The translations under genes and the position numbers were made by a program. The notes under the pieces were generated by a model that searched no databases, was not told the origin of the DNA, and was given only the letters and a program-made list of their open reading frames with translations. 64,000 nucleotides of DNA from Deltaproteobacteria bacterium (GTDB lineage: Bacteria > Desulfobacterota > Syntrophobacteria > Syntrophobacterales > Syntrophobacteraceae), in contig JAKAJS010000083.1 of the NCBI GenBank assembly GCA_021813685.1, positions 17,914-81,913 of the forward strand, in the 5' to 3' direction. This document shows positions 25,080-33,456 of the stretch, one piece after another. Numbering within the stretch: position 1 is the stretch's first letter; every line of letters begins with the position of its first letter.

Positions 25080-27041
25080 ATGGCCCAGCCCCCCAAAGTC
25101 GTTTTGCTCACCATGCCGTGGACGACAACCATTCAGCCTTCGCTCGCGGTTGGCATTCTTATCGCGATCTGCGCGGAGGAATCCGTTCCCGCGGTCAGTC
25201 TCTATCCGAATATGGACATGACTGCGATGCTCGGATTTGAGGCCGCGGGCGACCTGGCGGTCAACCGCAATTTGTACGGGCTTTCCGAGCATCTCTTCGC
25301 CTGCGATCTGTTCGGCAGAGAAGAGCTTTGCAGCGACGAATACATAGAAACGCTGGCGCAGGACGATTTGCCCAAGCGCTTCAAGGATGCCGCATTCGTG
25401 CGGCATATTCGTGACGAGGTCGTCCCCGCGTTCCTGGACGGGACCACCCGGCGAGTGCTCGCGCAGGAGCCTTCCGTGGTCGGTTTTTCCGCCACATTCA
25501 ATCAGATCATGTCCGGTCTCAGTCTGGCACGGCGGCTGAAGAAGGTGCGGCCCGACCTCCCCATCATCGTGGGAGGAGCCTCTTATGACGGCGAAATGGG
25601 CTTGGAGTATCAACGCGCCCTGCCGGACCTGCTCGATCATGTCTTCATCGGAGAAGCGGACGATTCATTCCGAGAATATTTGGCGCGACATGTGGCTGGG
25701 CAGCCAACGACGGGGATCGCGGGGGTCGCCTGGTTTGCCGAGGAGCGGGTGCAGTTCGCTCCCGCGCGGCCGCTGACCGATCTGAATCGTAGTCCGAGGC
25801 CCAATTATGATGGCTTTTTCGCCGAGAAAGAGCGTCTGTTTCGGGAAACGGGACTGGTTTTCAATATAGAGTCGCTTCCGTTCGAGAGTTCGCGCGGCTG
25901 CTGGTGGGGATACAAAAATCACTGTCTTTTCTGCGGACAGAATGAAACATCGATGGCATTTCGAGAGAAGGACCCGGACAGGGTCATCTCTGAAATTGTG
26001 TATCTCTCCGCGCGTTATCGCGTGCTGTCGCTGCACGCGTCGGACTGGATCATATCCAGGAAATCGCGGGCGGAATTATGCCGGAAGCTCCGAGATCTCG
26101 ATCTCGACTTGGGATACTTTTACGAGACCCGCTCTGATCTGCGCAAGGAGGAGGTTGCCTTGCTGCGCGATGCGGGAGTCCTCAAGATCCAGCCGGGAAT
26201 CGAATCATTCTCCACAGAGTTGCTCCAGCTCATGAACAAGGGCACCACGCGGATCCGGCAGGTGCAGTTCATGCGATGGTGCAAGGAGTATCAAATCCAC
26301 TGCGGCTATAACATTCTCTCGGGTTTTCCCGGCGAGAAAGCCGAATGGTATCGCGAAATGGCGGCATTCCTCCCTCGAATCATTCATCTTCAGCCGCCCC
26401 GCTACAACACGCACGAGATTGAAATGCACCGCTTCAGCCCGCTGTTCGAACGGCGGGACGAACTTGGTGTCAATCAGTGGCGTATTCGCGAGGACTACGG
26501 TTTCAACTTTCCCCGGGGATTTATCGACTTGGATCGCATCGGTTACTTTTTCAGCTACGACTGCGCAGGCGTACGGCTGGAGGAGGGATATATGGAGGAT
26601 CTCCGCGTACCCATCCAGCAATGGATCGATGCGCACGAGGAAAAGAAGCCTCCAGTCTACAACTATTCTCTCGGCCCGGGATTCCTGCGTATTACGGATA
26701 CCCGCCAACGGGAGGCTCGCTATCTTTATCTTGCAGATTTGGACCATGACGTTTTTCTGCTTTGCGATCACGTTCAGACTCTGAGCAGCCTGAAGGAATT
26801 GCTGACGCCCCGCTACCCTGCGGAAGTTGCTTCCGGGGCGCTGGAGAGCACGGTGGAGCGGATGGTGCGCGAAGACATCCTCATGCAGGAAGGAGACGCA
26901 ATACTCGCGCTGCCGATTGCCCTTCACCCGCGCACAACAGCGCAACTGTATTCTTACGTCCTGGGAGATTCCTGCAAGAAGGCTCCAGCCTCCCAGCCGA
27001 CCCTTGCCAAGGCCATCGATGATGTGCCACCATTGATATAG
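25080..27041 (+). CDS. B12-binding radical SAM protein, RiPP-maturation type
   Basis: A 653-residue enzyme after AGGAAG. Residues 1-200 form a cobalamin-binding-like Rossmann domain (VVGFSATFNQIMSGLSLARR, IIVGGASYDG, VFIGEADDSF). The radical SAM cluster motif is unusual, C273-x7-C281-x2-C284 in SSRGCWWGYKNHCLFCGQ, the RGCWWG signature of the 'RiPP maturation radical SAM protein 1' (rSAM_ocin_1) family. A C-terminal region of about 150 residues includes a PqqD/winged-helix-like part (SLKELLTPRYPAEVASGALE). Family members are thought or shown to C-methylate ribosomal peptides using methylcobalamin. It starts eight bases after paralogue B, so the three radical SAM genes form one transcript. Confidence 0.88.
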   Translation: MAQPPKVVLLTMPWTTTIQPSLAVGILIAICAEESVPAVSLYPNMDMTAMLGFEAAGDLAVNRNLYGLSEHLFACDLFGREELCSDEYIETLAQDDLPKRFKDAAFVRHIRDEVVPAFLDGTTRRVLAQEPSVVGFSATFNQIMSGLSLARRLKKVRPDLPIIVGGASYDGEMGLEYQRALPDLLDHVFIGEADDSFREYLARHVAGQPTTGIAGVAWFAEERVQFAPARPLTDLNRSPRPNYDGFFAEKERLFRETGLVFNIESLPFESSRGCWWGYKNHCLFCGQNETSMAFREKDPDRVISEIVYLSARYRVLSLHASDWIISRKSRAELCRKLRDLDLDLGYFYETRSDLRKEEVALLRDAGVLKIQPGIESFSTELLQLMNKGTTRIRQVQFMRWCKEYQIHCGYNILSGFPGEKAEWYREMAAFLPRIIHLQPPRYNTHEIEMHRFSPLFERRDELGVNQWRIREDYGFNFPRGFIDLDRIGYFFSYDCAGVRLEEGYMEDLRVPIQQWIDAHEEKKPPVYNYSLGPGFLRITDTRQREARYLYLADLDHDVFLLCDHVQTLSSLKELLTPRYPAEVASGALESTVERMVREDILMQEGDAILALPIALHPRTTAQLYSYVLGDSCKKAPASQPTLAKAIDDVPPLI

Positions 27042-27044
27042 ATT

Positions 27045-28289
27045 ATGAATCTGCAGACCCGTTTACACCAACTCGCCCGATTGCGGGATGTGCTCGGTTC
27101 GGGCAACCAGTCCTCAGTTCGGGAATTCGCTGAAGCCGTCGACCGGGCAGGTGACCCCGCACTTGCTCTCACCGCCCGTTTTATGTCTGCTGCACAGTGC
27201 CGCGACTCAGGCAGGCTCAAGGCAATTATCGAATCCGGGGGTGTGGATCTGATCAGATCTGACGCGGCCCTTCACTACGCACTTGTGGTGTCTCTGTGCT
27301 GGACGATCGGATTGGATGGAGCGCGCGCCGAAATTATCCGTCTCTCGGGGCAGGACTTGGGCGCGCTGCCCGCCGACTGGCGAGCCAATGCAAGCCACCT
27401 CCTCGGATTTGTCCGCCTGCTGGGTGACTGCGCTGCGCAGATTACGTGCGAGGGCGAATCTCAGGCAGACTTCCTCCAGGACCAGCCAATTCCGGTAATT
27501 CGGGCCTCCGTGAATGGACAGCCGGAAGCGCTGTTTATTGTGGATACGGGAGCGCCCACCACTGTCCTGGACCGACAATATGCGATAGCCTCCGGCGTCA
27601 GGTTCGATATGGACAACCCTAAGATCGCGCAGGACGGCGCAGGGAACCGCATACCGCTCTATCCTGCCGTCCTCGACTGCCTCAAGGTCGCTCGTGCCGT
27701 CGCGCAGCATTGCCCCGTTCACGTGATGGACTTCGGCGATCGCATGCACGTACAGGGTATTCTTTCTCCACTCGACAGCTTCAGTGGCCTGCTGATTGAG
27801 TTTGATTTTATCAATCATTTACTCCGAATGGCGCCGGCTGAGCAGTTCCCGGAATGGGAGGGCGTAGCTGGACCAGGTATCTCATCACAAAACCTCATTT
27901 GGAACGAGGGGAGTCCGAGCGTCCCTGTACGGCTTCTGTCTCGAATAGAAGCCAAGTTTCTCGTGGATACCGGAGCAGGCGCAAACATTATCTGCTTCGA
28001 ACTGGCACGCGAGCTTGGTTTAAAACCCAACAGTCAAGGTGTCGTGAAGGGTCCGACAGCGGCAGGTGAGATGCCCGTATATCCATTGGTTTCGGGTGAA
28101 CTTGCAATTGCGGACTCCTGTGAAGTCGCTGTGCCTTTCATGGTGAACGAATGCCCTGAAACAGTTGTCAGAGTATTTCCACGAATGAAGGACGGCTATC
28201 TCGGAGTGCCCTGGTTTCAAGGGCGCCGGGTCACTTTTAGTCCCGATGCACGCACAATGTTTTTCACTCCTCGAATTTCGCTGTCGTGA
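27045..28289 (+). CDS. soluble retropepsin-like aspartic protease with two catalytic-type domains
   Basis: A 414-residue protein without a signal peptide or membrane segment. After a helical N-terminal domain (about 140 residues) come two retropepsin-like halves. The first has FIVDTGAPTTVLD with Asp 167, the second FLVDTGAGANIIC with Asp 308; each also shows the later hydrophobic-Gly strand (VQGILSPLDSFSG and GYLGVPWFQG). Retropepsins act as dimers with one DTG each, so one chain with two DTGs could fold into a complete pepsin-like site. It starts three bases after the B12 radical SAM gene. An attractive inference is leader removal from the modified peptide; proof is lacking. Confidence 0.85.
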   Translation: MNLQTRLHQLARLRDVLGSGNQSSVREFAEAVDRAGDPALALTARFMSAAQCRDSGRLKAIIESGGVDLIRSDAALHYALVVSLCWTIGLDGARAEIIRLSGQDLGALPADWRANASHLLGFVRLLGDCAAQITCEGESQADFLQDQPIPVIRASVNGQPEALFIVDTGAPTTVLDRQYAIASGVRFDMDNPKIAQDGAGNRIPLYPAVLDCLKVARAVAQHCPVHVMDFGDRMHVQGILSPLDSFSGLLIEFDFINHLLRMAPAEQFPEWEGVAGPGISSQNLIWNEGSPSVPVRLLSRIEAKFLVDTGAGANIICFELARELGLKPNSQGVVKGPTAAGEMPVYPLVSGELAIADSCEVAVPFMVNECPETVVRVFPRMKDGYLGVPWFQGRRVTFSPDARTMFFTPRISLS

Positions 28290-28365
28290 GGTTTTCGTTT
28301 TGCGGGCGGCTTTTTGCCGGAGAAGGAATGCCCAAAGATCAAGTGGATGACACCTGCCATTTCCC

Positions 28366-29364
28366 TCATGCGGTCAATTTCGGGATACGGGGCTGCTGCG
28401 GCTCGCCGCCCCCCGGTATCCCCGGGATGGAGTTCGCCTTGCACACACCCCGCAGGATCGCCTGTTCCACGGCCAGGACGGCGAGAGCTCCTACCAGGCT
28501 CACTTCGGCATGAACGACGCCTCCGCAGCTAAGGGCGAAAAGCGTGTCTCCGTCATACTGGGTGTGGGTGGGAAAGACGGTTCTTGCAAGCCCGTCGTGG
28601 GCCATCCGGGCTACCGTGGTCAATTGCACCTTGTTCAGGGAGGCATTGGTCGCGACCACCCCGACGACGGTGTTTTGATTGGAGAATCCCGTCTGGAAGC
28701 CGGTCATTTTCTTAAGTGTGGGTATGGTATCGACCGGTTCGTTCTCTCCGGGGAGGCTCCTTGCTCCGGCGACCTTGATGCCCGTAGCAGGGTCGTATAC
28801 TTCCCCGAATGCGTTTACGACTATCAGCGCCCCCACTTTCAGCCCCGCCGCTCCGCTCACCAGGCTGCTTCCCACGCCCGCCTTGACATGCCGTTCGAAC
28901 CCGAAAAGCTTTGCCACCGTCGCCCCGCTTCCCGCCCCCACGCTGCCTTCTGCAACGGGCTGCGATGAGGCCCTCGCGCAGGCCTCGCGGGCAAGTCGGG
29001 CGCCGGGATAGATGCCGGTATTGTTTACGCCCAGATCGAAAATGATGGCGCCTGCTACGATGGGCACAACCCCGTGGCCGGTGGAAAACCCCTCGTTTCG
29101 CTCTTTTAGAAATTCCCGCACCCCGTCTGCTGCGCTCAACCCGAAGGCGCTTCCGCCGGAAAAGAAAAGAGCGTTGACCCTGTCGACCAGGTTTACGGGG
29201 TTAAGGGTATCGGTGCCATGGGTGCCGGGCGCCCCCCCTCGAATGTCGACCCCTGCCACAGCACCCCCCTCGGGTAAAATCACGGTGCACCCGCTGGGGA
29301 TTCCCTCCATCTGCGCATGGCCCACCCGTATTCCTTCTATGGCCGTGATCGTGTCGTTTCCCAT
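28366..29364 (-). CDS. P1-family (DmpA/NylC-type) peptidase
   Basis: A 332-residue Ntn-like hydrolase of the P1/S58 family. It opens with NDTITAIEGIRVGHAQ, followed by GCTVILPEGGAVAGVDIRGG, FFSGGSAFGLSAADGV and VPIVAGAIIFDLGVNN. The region VVATNASLNKVQL and the TQYDGDTLFAL motif match the segment around the autocleavage site of NylC-like enzymes, where the chain splits into alpha and beta subunits. Family enzymes cleave N-terminal residues from D- or beta-amino peptides or nylon oligomers; the natural substrate is usually unknown. It starts two bases after the HD gene and is therefore coupled to it. A decayed copy of its 3' part lies 11 kb away at 16718-17108. Confidence 0.92.
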   Translation of the reverse strand: MGNDTITAIEGIRVGHAQMEGIPSGCTVILPEGGAVAGVDIRGGAPGTHGTDTLNPVNLVDRVNALFFSGGSAFGLSAADGVREFLKERNEGFSTGHGVVPIVAGAIIFDLGVNNTGIYPGARLAREACARASSQPVAEGSVGAGSGATVAKLFGFERHVKAGVGSSLVSGAAGLKVGALIVVNAFGEVYDPATGIKVAGARSLPGENEPVDTIPTLKKMTGFQTGFSNQNTVVGVVATNASLNKVQLTTVARMAHDGLARTVFPTHTQYDGDTLFALSCGGVVHAEVSLVGALAVLAVEQAILRGVCKANSIPGIPGGGEPQQPRIPKLTA

Positions 29365-29366
29365 CG

Positions 29367-30122
29367 TCACCCCTCCTTGAAATGCTCCAGCAGGTAGCGG
29401 TAGATCTCCTTGCCTATTTCCATCCCGTTTTCGACGATCTCGGGGCCGAATTGCCTGCCGGTAGGGGTCCGGAAGGTTTCGATGATGCTGGCCGCTCCCG
29501 ACATCCCCCAGGGAAATTTTTCGATCAGCTCCTGCGGGCCGATTCCCTGGTAGTCCATGATATGCCAGAGCATGTGGGTGAAGATGTCCGCACCCCAGCG
29601 GAACTTGTCCGCGTCGTAGAGACAGTCGCTTACCAGTTGCGCCCACTGCCGTCCTGAGGGCGTCGGGGGGGCGAAGGCTTCGTGGTTTCTAATGGCCTCG
29701 CTCACACAGGAGATTTCCTCCCCACTTAGCGAAAAGCCGCATAGAAGGCTTTTCGCCTTTTCTGCTCCCCTCTGTGCGTGGTTTTGCTCTTCCCGGCTGA
29801 TATCGTGCAGAAGGCCGCAATAGGTGCCGAGCACCATGAGCCGCTCGATTTCCGGGGGATCCAGGTGGTTTCCCTCCGTTTCGATATGAATGAGGGCCGC
29901 GCAGTCGATGCTCACACGTGTGCTGTGGAACAGGCCGTGGCCAAGGGCTTCGTTGTAGATGGGTTCGACGATCCCGCGCAACCGCACGGCCCCCGGGTGG
30001 TTGTAGAAAAGCCTTTTCGCCAGGGCGAGCGGGGCCTTGAACCGCGTGTAAAACCCGGGCAGCGCGTGCTTTGAAGCTATCCTTTGCGCTTCCTGCTGCA
30101 GTTTGCAGGCAATTTCGTTCAT
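29367..30122 (-). CDS. HD-domain phosphohydrolase-like protein
   Basis: A 251-residue protein. The HD-superfamily metal ligands are present: HSTRVSIDCAALIHIE, GLLHDISREEQNHAQRGAEK (the HD dyad) and a later Asp in DCLYDADKFRWGADIF. Such proteins hydrolyse phosphomonoesters or phosphodiesters, often nucleotides; the substrate is not evident. It precedes the P1 peptidase gene by two bases, and a small conserved gene lies 130 bases upstream on the same strand. The link between a phosphohydrolase and a P1 peptidase is of unknown meaning. Confidence 0.85.
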   Translation of the reverse strand: MNEIACKLQQEAQRIASKHALPGFYTRFKAPLALAKRLFYNHPGAVRLRGIVEPIYNEALGHGLFHSTRVSIDCAALIHIETEGNHLDPPEIERLMVLGTYCGLLHDISREEQNHAQRGAEKAKSLLCGFSLSGEEISCVSEAIRNHEAFAPPTPSGRQWAQLVSDCLYDADKFRWGADIFTHMLWHIMDYQGIGPQELIEKFPWGMSGAASIIETFRTPTGRQFGPEIVENGMEIGKEIYRYLLEHFKEG

Positions 30123-30253
30123 CCGGAGCCCTTCTGCTTCGAAAAGAAGCGGGAAGAAGACCGCGTCCCGAGTATTTTCGTGGGTTCCGGGTGTCCCCCG
30201 GAGACAGGGAATGCTCGGTTCGCTGCCATCTTTCGCCCTGATCGTACGCTATG

Positions 30254-30535
30254 TTACAGCAGTCGGAACTTTTCGGCAATAAGGCGCCGGAAGCGGGGAG
30301 TGTATACGAGGTCGAACGTCTCCTCCTTTCCCGGAAAAAGCTCCATCGCCTTTTGTCTGACCCCGTGAACGACCCGCTGCGCTTCCTCGGGCGTAAGGGG
30401 CGTCTGGGCGATAAACGCGAGGGAAAAGTCGACCAGCCTGCGCAAGTGCCTGATGCGCTTGTCTTCGTCCCTGATTTCGGCTTCGCTGTAATGTTTGGAA
30501 ATTTCGCCTTCCATGCCTGGTGCCTCTATTCTCAT
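30254..30535 (-). CDS. conserved-looking hypothetical protein
   Basis: A 93-residue, charged, helical protein starting MRIEAPGMEGEISKHYSEAE and ending FDLVYTPRFRRLIAEKFRLL. I chose ATG 30535 since the frame upstream is not protein-like. It has no Cys, signal peptide or membrane segment. The composition and reading-frame quality suggest a real gene, but I do not recognise a domain. It is transcribed toward the HD and P1 genes and divergently from the flavo-diiron gene. Confidence 0.6.
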   Translation of the reverse strand: MRIEAPGMEGEISKHYSEAEIRDEDKRIRHLRRLVDFSLAFIAQTPLTPEEAQRVVHGVRQKAMELFPGKEETFDLVYTPRFRRLIAEKFRLL

Positions 30536-30645
30536 AAAATTAGTCCTGAAAGGACCCGCATAAATGCAATCATAACCCTTCAGTCCATAGCGCACACGGG
30601 GTGCGCAGGGGGCTTGGGACTCGATTTTTTGTTGCCTCCGGCTTT

Positions 30646-30658
30646 GATAATGTTTATC
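30646..30658. promoter_or_regulatory. candidate operator upstream of the flavo-diiron gene
   Basis: GATAA-TGT-TTATC is a perfect inverted repeat, extended outward by TT and AA, in the AT-rich gap before the flavo-diiron gene. It resembles a small repressor or FNR/Fur-like half-site arrangement, but it does not match a consensus I can name. Confidence 0.4.
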
Positions 30659-30724
30659 TAAATGTGTTATCTGATGAGCAATCGATATCCTGGATTTTCA
30701 CGTTCATGTTCGAAAGGGGGGCTT

Positions 30725-31948
30725 ATGGGGCCGGTGCAGATAAAAGACGGCATTTACTGGGTTGGGGCGTTGGATTGGGACATTCGTGATTTCCACGGGT
30801 ATTCTACGCCCAAGGGGACCACATACAATTCTTTCCTCGTGATGGACGAAAAAATCACGCTCTTCGATGGGGTCAAAAAGACTTTCAAAAATGATCTGAT
30901 CGAGTCCATAAGCAGGATCGTCGATCCTCGGAAAATAGACTACCTCGTAGTAAATCACGTGGAGCCGGACCATTCGGGCAGTATTCCCGAACTGGTGGAA
31001 TTGATCGGCCCGGAGAAGGTTTTCTGCTCGCCGATGGGGAAAAAGGCCCTGATCGAACATTACAACCGCGAAGATTGGCCGTATCAGGTGGTCGAGACGG
31101 GGCATCAATTAAAGCTGGGTAAAAGAACGGTTTCTTTTTTGGAAACCCGCATGCTGCATTGGCCCGACAGCATGATGTCCTATTTGACCGAGGACCGAAT
31201 CCTGTTTTCGAGCGATGCGTTCGGCGAGCATTGGGCCACCAGCCAGAGATTCGACGACGAGGTGGACGCGGGGGAGCTTTTCGCCCACGCCGCCAAGTAC
31301 TACGCCAACATCCTTTTGCTCTATTCTGCCCTGGTGCAGAAAGTGATGGGCAAGCTGCCCGAACTCGGGGTCGATCCGGTCATGATAGCTCCCGACCATG
31401 GGCTCATCTGGCGAAGCAACCCGGCCGGGATCGTCTCTGCCTATGGAAAATGGAGCAGACAGGAAAGCCAGAGAAAAGCTCTGGTGATCTACGACACGAT
31501 GTGGGAGGCGACCGCCGCGATGGCCAGGGCCATGTGCGAAGGGCTGAAACAGGAGGGCGTCGAGTTCAAACTGATCAACCTCAAGCACCATCACCGCAGC
31601 GACATCATGACCGAGGTGCTGGACTCGCGAGCTGTCCTCATGGGTTCTTCGACGCTCAATAACGGCATGATGCCTGCCATGGCCGAGCTTCTGTGCTATA
31701 TGAAGGGGCTGAAACCCATGGGCAAGGTCGGCGCGGTCTTCGGTTCCTACGGTTGGAGCGGGGAGGCGGTAAAGCTCATCTCCGAAGCGATGGGCGAGAT
31801 GAATATCCGCCTGGTTGGCGACGGGCTTCGCGTCAAGTATACCCCCAAAGAGCAGGATCTGACAAAATGTGTCGAACTCGGCCGCCAGGTGGCGCGAGAA
31901 GCGCTGGCGCTCGAAGCCGGGGGATCTTGCGCCAAAGCCGGATCGTAA
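30725..31948 (+). CDS. FprA-type flavo-diiron protein (O2/NO reductase)
   Basis: A 407-residue flavo-diiron protein. The N-terminal metallo-beta-lactamase-like domain carries the diiron ligands (NHVEPDHSGSIPE, MLHWPDSM, SDAFGEHWA, APDHGLIWR), and the C-terminal flavodoxin-like domain (from about 250; ALVIYDTMWEATAAMARAM) binds FMN. Such enzymes reduce O2 to water or NO to N2O in the cytoplasm of anaerobes, fed by rubredoxin or F420/NADH systems. ATG 30725 follows a GGGGGG run; the frame is open 63 bases upstream without support. It is adjacent to, and one base before, the ArsC-like gene. With rubrerythrin, Hcp and the disulfide reductase it forms the oxidative/nitrosative defence set of this window. 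Confidence 0.94.
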   Translation: MGPVQIKDGIYWVGALDWDIRDFHGYSTPKGTTYNSFLVMDEKITLFDGVKKTFKNDLIESISRIVDPRKIDYLVVNHVEPDHSGSIPELVELIGPEKVFCSPMGKKALIEHYNREDWPYQVVETGHQLKLGKRTVSFLETRMLHWPDSMMSYLTEDRILFSSDAFGEHWATSQRFDDEVDAGELFAHAAKYYANILLLYSALVQKVMGKLPELGVDPVMIAPDHGLIWRSNPAGIVSAYGKWSRQESQRKALVIYDTMWEATAAMARAMCEGLKQEGVEFKLINLKHHHRSDIMTEVLDSRAVLMGSSTLNNGMMPAMAELLCYMKGLKPMGKVGAVFGSYGWSGEAVKLISEAMGEMNIRLVGDGLRVKYTPKEQDLTKCVELGRQVAREALALEAGGSCAKAGS

Positions 31949-32395
31949 ATGAGAAAATCCCGGGTGCTTTTCCTGTGCGTGGGCAACGCCTGCCGCAGCA
32001 TAATGGCTGAAGCTCTTGCATACCATTTCGACAGGGGCTGCTTTGAGCCCCTGTCGGCGGGAGTGGATCCGCTCGAGTACATTCCCCCCTTTACGCTCGA
32101 AGCGCTGCATGAGGCCGGCATTTCGACCGTGGGGCTCTATTCGAAGAGCCTCTCCGAAATCCGGCTCCATCGAATCGACTATATCGTGGACCTCACCGAG
32201 CACAAAGTCGCCCGCCGGATGCCCTCCTCCTTTTCCGCAAAAGTGATCTCCTATCCGGTGCGCGACCCGTTCGGGCATGACCTGGAGACGTTTCGAGCGG
32301 CGAGGGAAAAGCTTGAGCTGTTTGTCCGCGAGGAACTGCCCGGGCTTGTTTGCAAGGGAAACAGGCACTGGTGGTCTTTGTTTAAAAGACGGTGA
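31949..32395 (+). CDS. low-molecular-weight phosphatase / ArsC-type arsenate reductase-like protein
   Basis: A 148-residue protein with the LMW-PTP P-loop near its start (LFLCVGNACRSIMAEALA, a CX5R motif) and the acid region YPVRDPFGHD near residue 110. Thioredoxin-coupled ArsC enzymes share this fold and use two later cysteines; only one further Cys (GLVCKGN) is seen, so true arsenate reduction is uncertain and protein-tyrosine or arginine phosphatase activity is an alternative. It starts on the base after the flavo-diiron stop codon, indicating co-transcription. Confidence 0.82.
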   Translation: MRKSRVLFLCVGNACRSIMAEALAYHFDRGCFEPLSAGVDPLEYIPPFTLEALHEAGISTVGLYSKSLSEIRLHRIDYIVDLTEHKVARRMPSSFSAKVISYPVRDPFGHDLETFRAAREKLELFVREELPGLVCKGNRHWWSLFKRR

Positions 32396-32715
32396 ATGGG
32401 TGAATGGGGGATGGCCATCCGGAAGCCTCTCGGTGGGCAACGTTGGGCTTTTGCCCACCCTACCCCTAAGCTTGGTGCGGATGAGGTGGAATGCCTCGGG
32501 TGATTCGAACCCGAGTCCCCCTTTGAAAAAGGGATTCAGGGGGATTTTGCGAATAAATCCGGCTGTATACTCCTTTTAAATCCCCCCCGCCCCTCTTTGC
32601 AAAAGGGGGGAGATTCGGTGCCCTCCGCGCTTCAGGTCGGGTTTTCGGATGGACATTGGACAGGAAATGGCGGGTGGGGGGGCTTACCCATTCCCCACTC
32701 ACCTACGTATCTTAT
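32396..32715. repeat. intergenic region made of dispersed repeats
   Basis: About 320 bases with no gene. Element A (32414-32460) reads CCATCCGGAAGCCTCT, then GGTGGGCAACGTTGGGC and TTTTGCCCACCC; an inverted relative lies at 50869-50925. Element B (32581-32658) has a CCCCCC/GGGGGG hairpin followed by TTCAGGTCGGGTTTTCGG; a relative lies at 44986-45059. A third hairpin at 32495-32515 looks like a tRNA T-arm but no tRNA is present. These are REP-like elements sitting past convergent gene ends. Confidence 0.6.
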
Positions 32716-33456
32716 TCACCGATTAATTATTTTTCCCCTCGTGCTTACCGTTACCTCCTCGAAGGCAATGTTTTTGCCTGCATCCTCCATTGCCTTTCGA
32801 ACTATGGCCGGAAGGGCCGAGCAGCACGGCACCTCCATATCGAGCACGGTCACGCTGCGGATCTCTGCGGTGCGGAAAATCTCGGTGAATTTTTTGAGAT
32901 ATTCCTGCTTGTCGTCGAACTTGGGGCAGCCGAGAAGAACGGTCTTTCCCCTGACGAACTTATTGTGAAAATTGGGGTAGGCCACCGGGGCGCAGTCGGA
33001 TACGACGAGCAGGTCGGCGCCTTTTAGAAACGGGGCGTTGACCGGCACAAGCCGTATCTGGACCGGCCAGTGAGAAAGCTGCGAGGCTTCCGCGTCAGGC
33101 TCCCGGGAAGTTTGCGCCGCGCCTCCGAGGTGGGGGGCGGGGGCAAAGACGGCGACCTGGCTCGAAGGGCAGGCGCAGGCCGTTTTGAATTCTTCGGGTT
33201 TTTGGGCCTTCTGCCTGTCCAGGTGTTCTTCGACCTCTTCGGGGTCGAACTCGTCGGCCTCGCGCTCGATCACGCGAACCGCCCCCTGCGGGCATCCGGA
33301 AAGACAGGCGCCAAGGCCGTCGCAATAAGACTCCTTTATGAGCCGCGCCTTGCCGTCCCGGATCTCCAGGGCGCCTTCGGCGCAGGCGATCGCGCACATG
33401 CCGCAGCCGTCGCAGAGTTCTTCGTCTATTTCAACTATCTTTCGAATTTTTCCCAT
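32716..33456 (-). CDS. Hcp-associated ferredoxin-like Fe-S protein
   Basis: A 246-residue protein starting MGKIRKIVEIDEELCDGCGM. The first cluster motif is complete (CDGCGMCAIACAEG). The second reads CDGLGACLSGCPQG, with Leu where the second Cys is expected, so it probably holds a 3Fe-4S cluster or is a site-altered 4Fe-4S cluster. The remaining 150 residues contain further cysteines (ACACPSSQV, VSDCAP, LLGCPKFDD, VPCCSALP), a pattern seen in the iron-sulfur protein encoded beside hcp in anaerobes. It likely delivers electrons to Hcp. AGGAGC precedes ATG 33456, which overlaps the previous stop by one base (TAATG). Confidence 0.87.
   Translation of the reverse strand: MGKIRKIVEIDEELCDGCGMCAIACAEGALEIRDGKARLIKESYCDGLGACLSGCPQGAVRVIEREADEFDPEEVEEHLDRQKAQKPEEFKTACACPSSQVAVFAPAPHLGGAAQTSREPDAEASQLSHWPVQIRLVPVNAPFLKGADLLVVSDCAPVAYPNFHNKFVRGKTVLLGCPKFDDKQEYLKKFTEIFRTAEIRSVTVLDMEVPCCSALPAIVRKAMEDAGKNIAFEEVTVSTRGKIINR

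Noticed and set aside
32495..32515. A perfect 7-pair hairpin with a TTCGAAT-like loop (minus strand), looking like a tRNA T-arm
   Set aside because: No D-arm, anticodon arm or acceptor stem can be drawn around it, so it is at most a fragment or chance hairpin within a repeat-rich gap.
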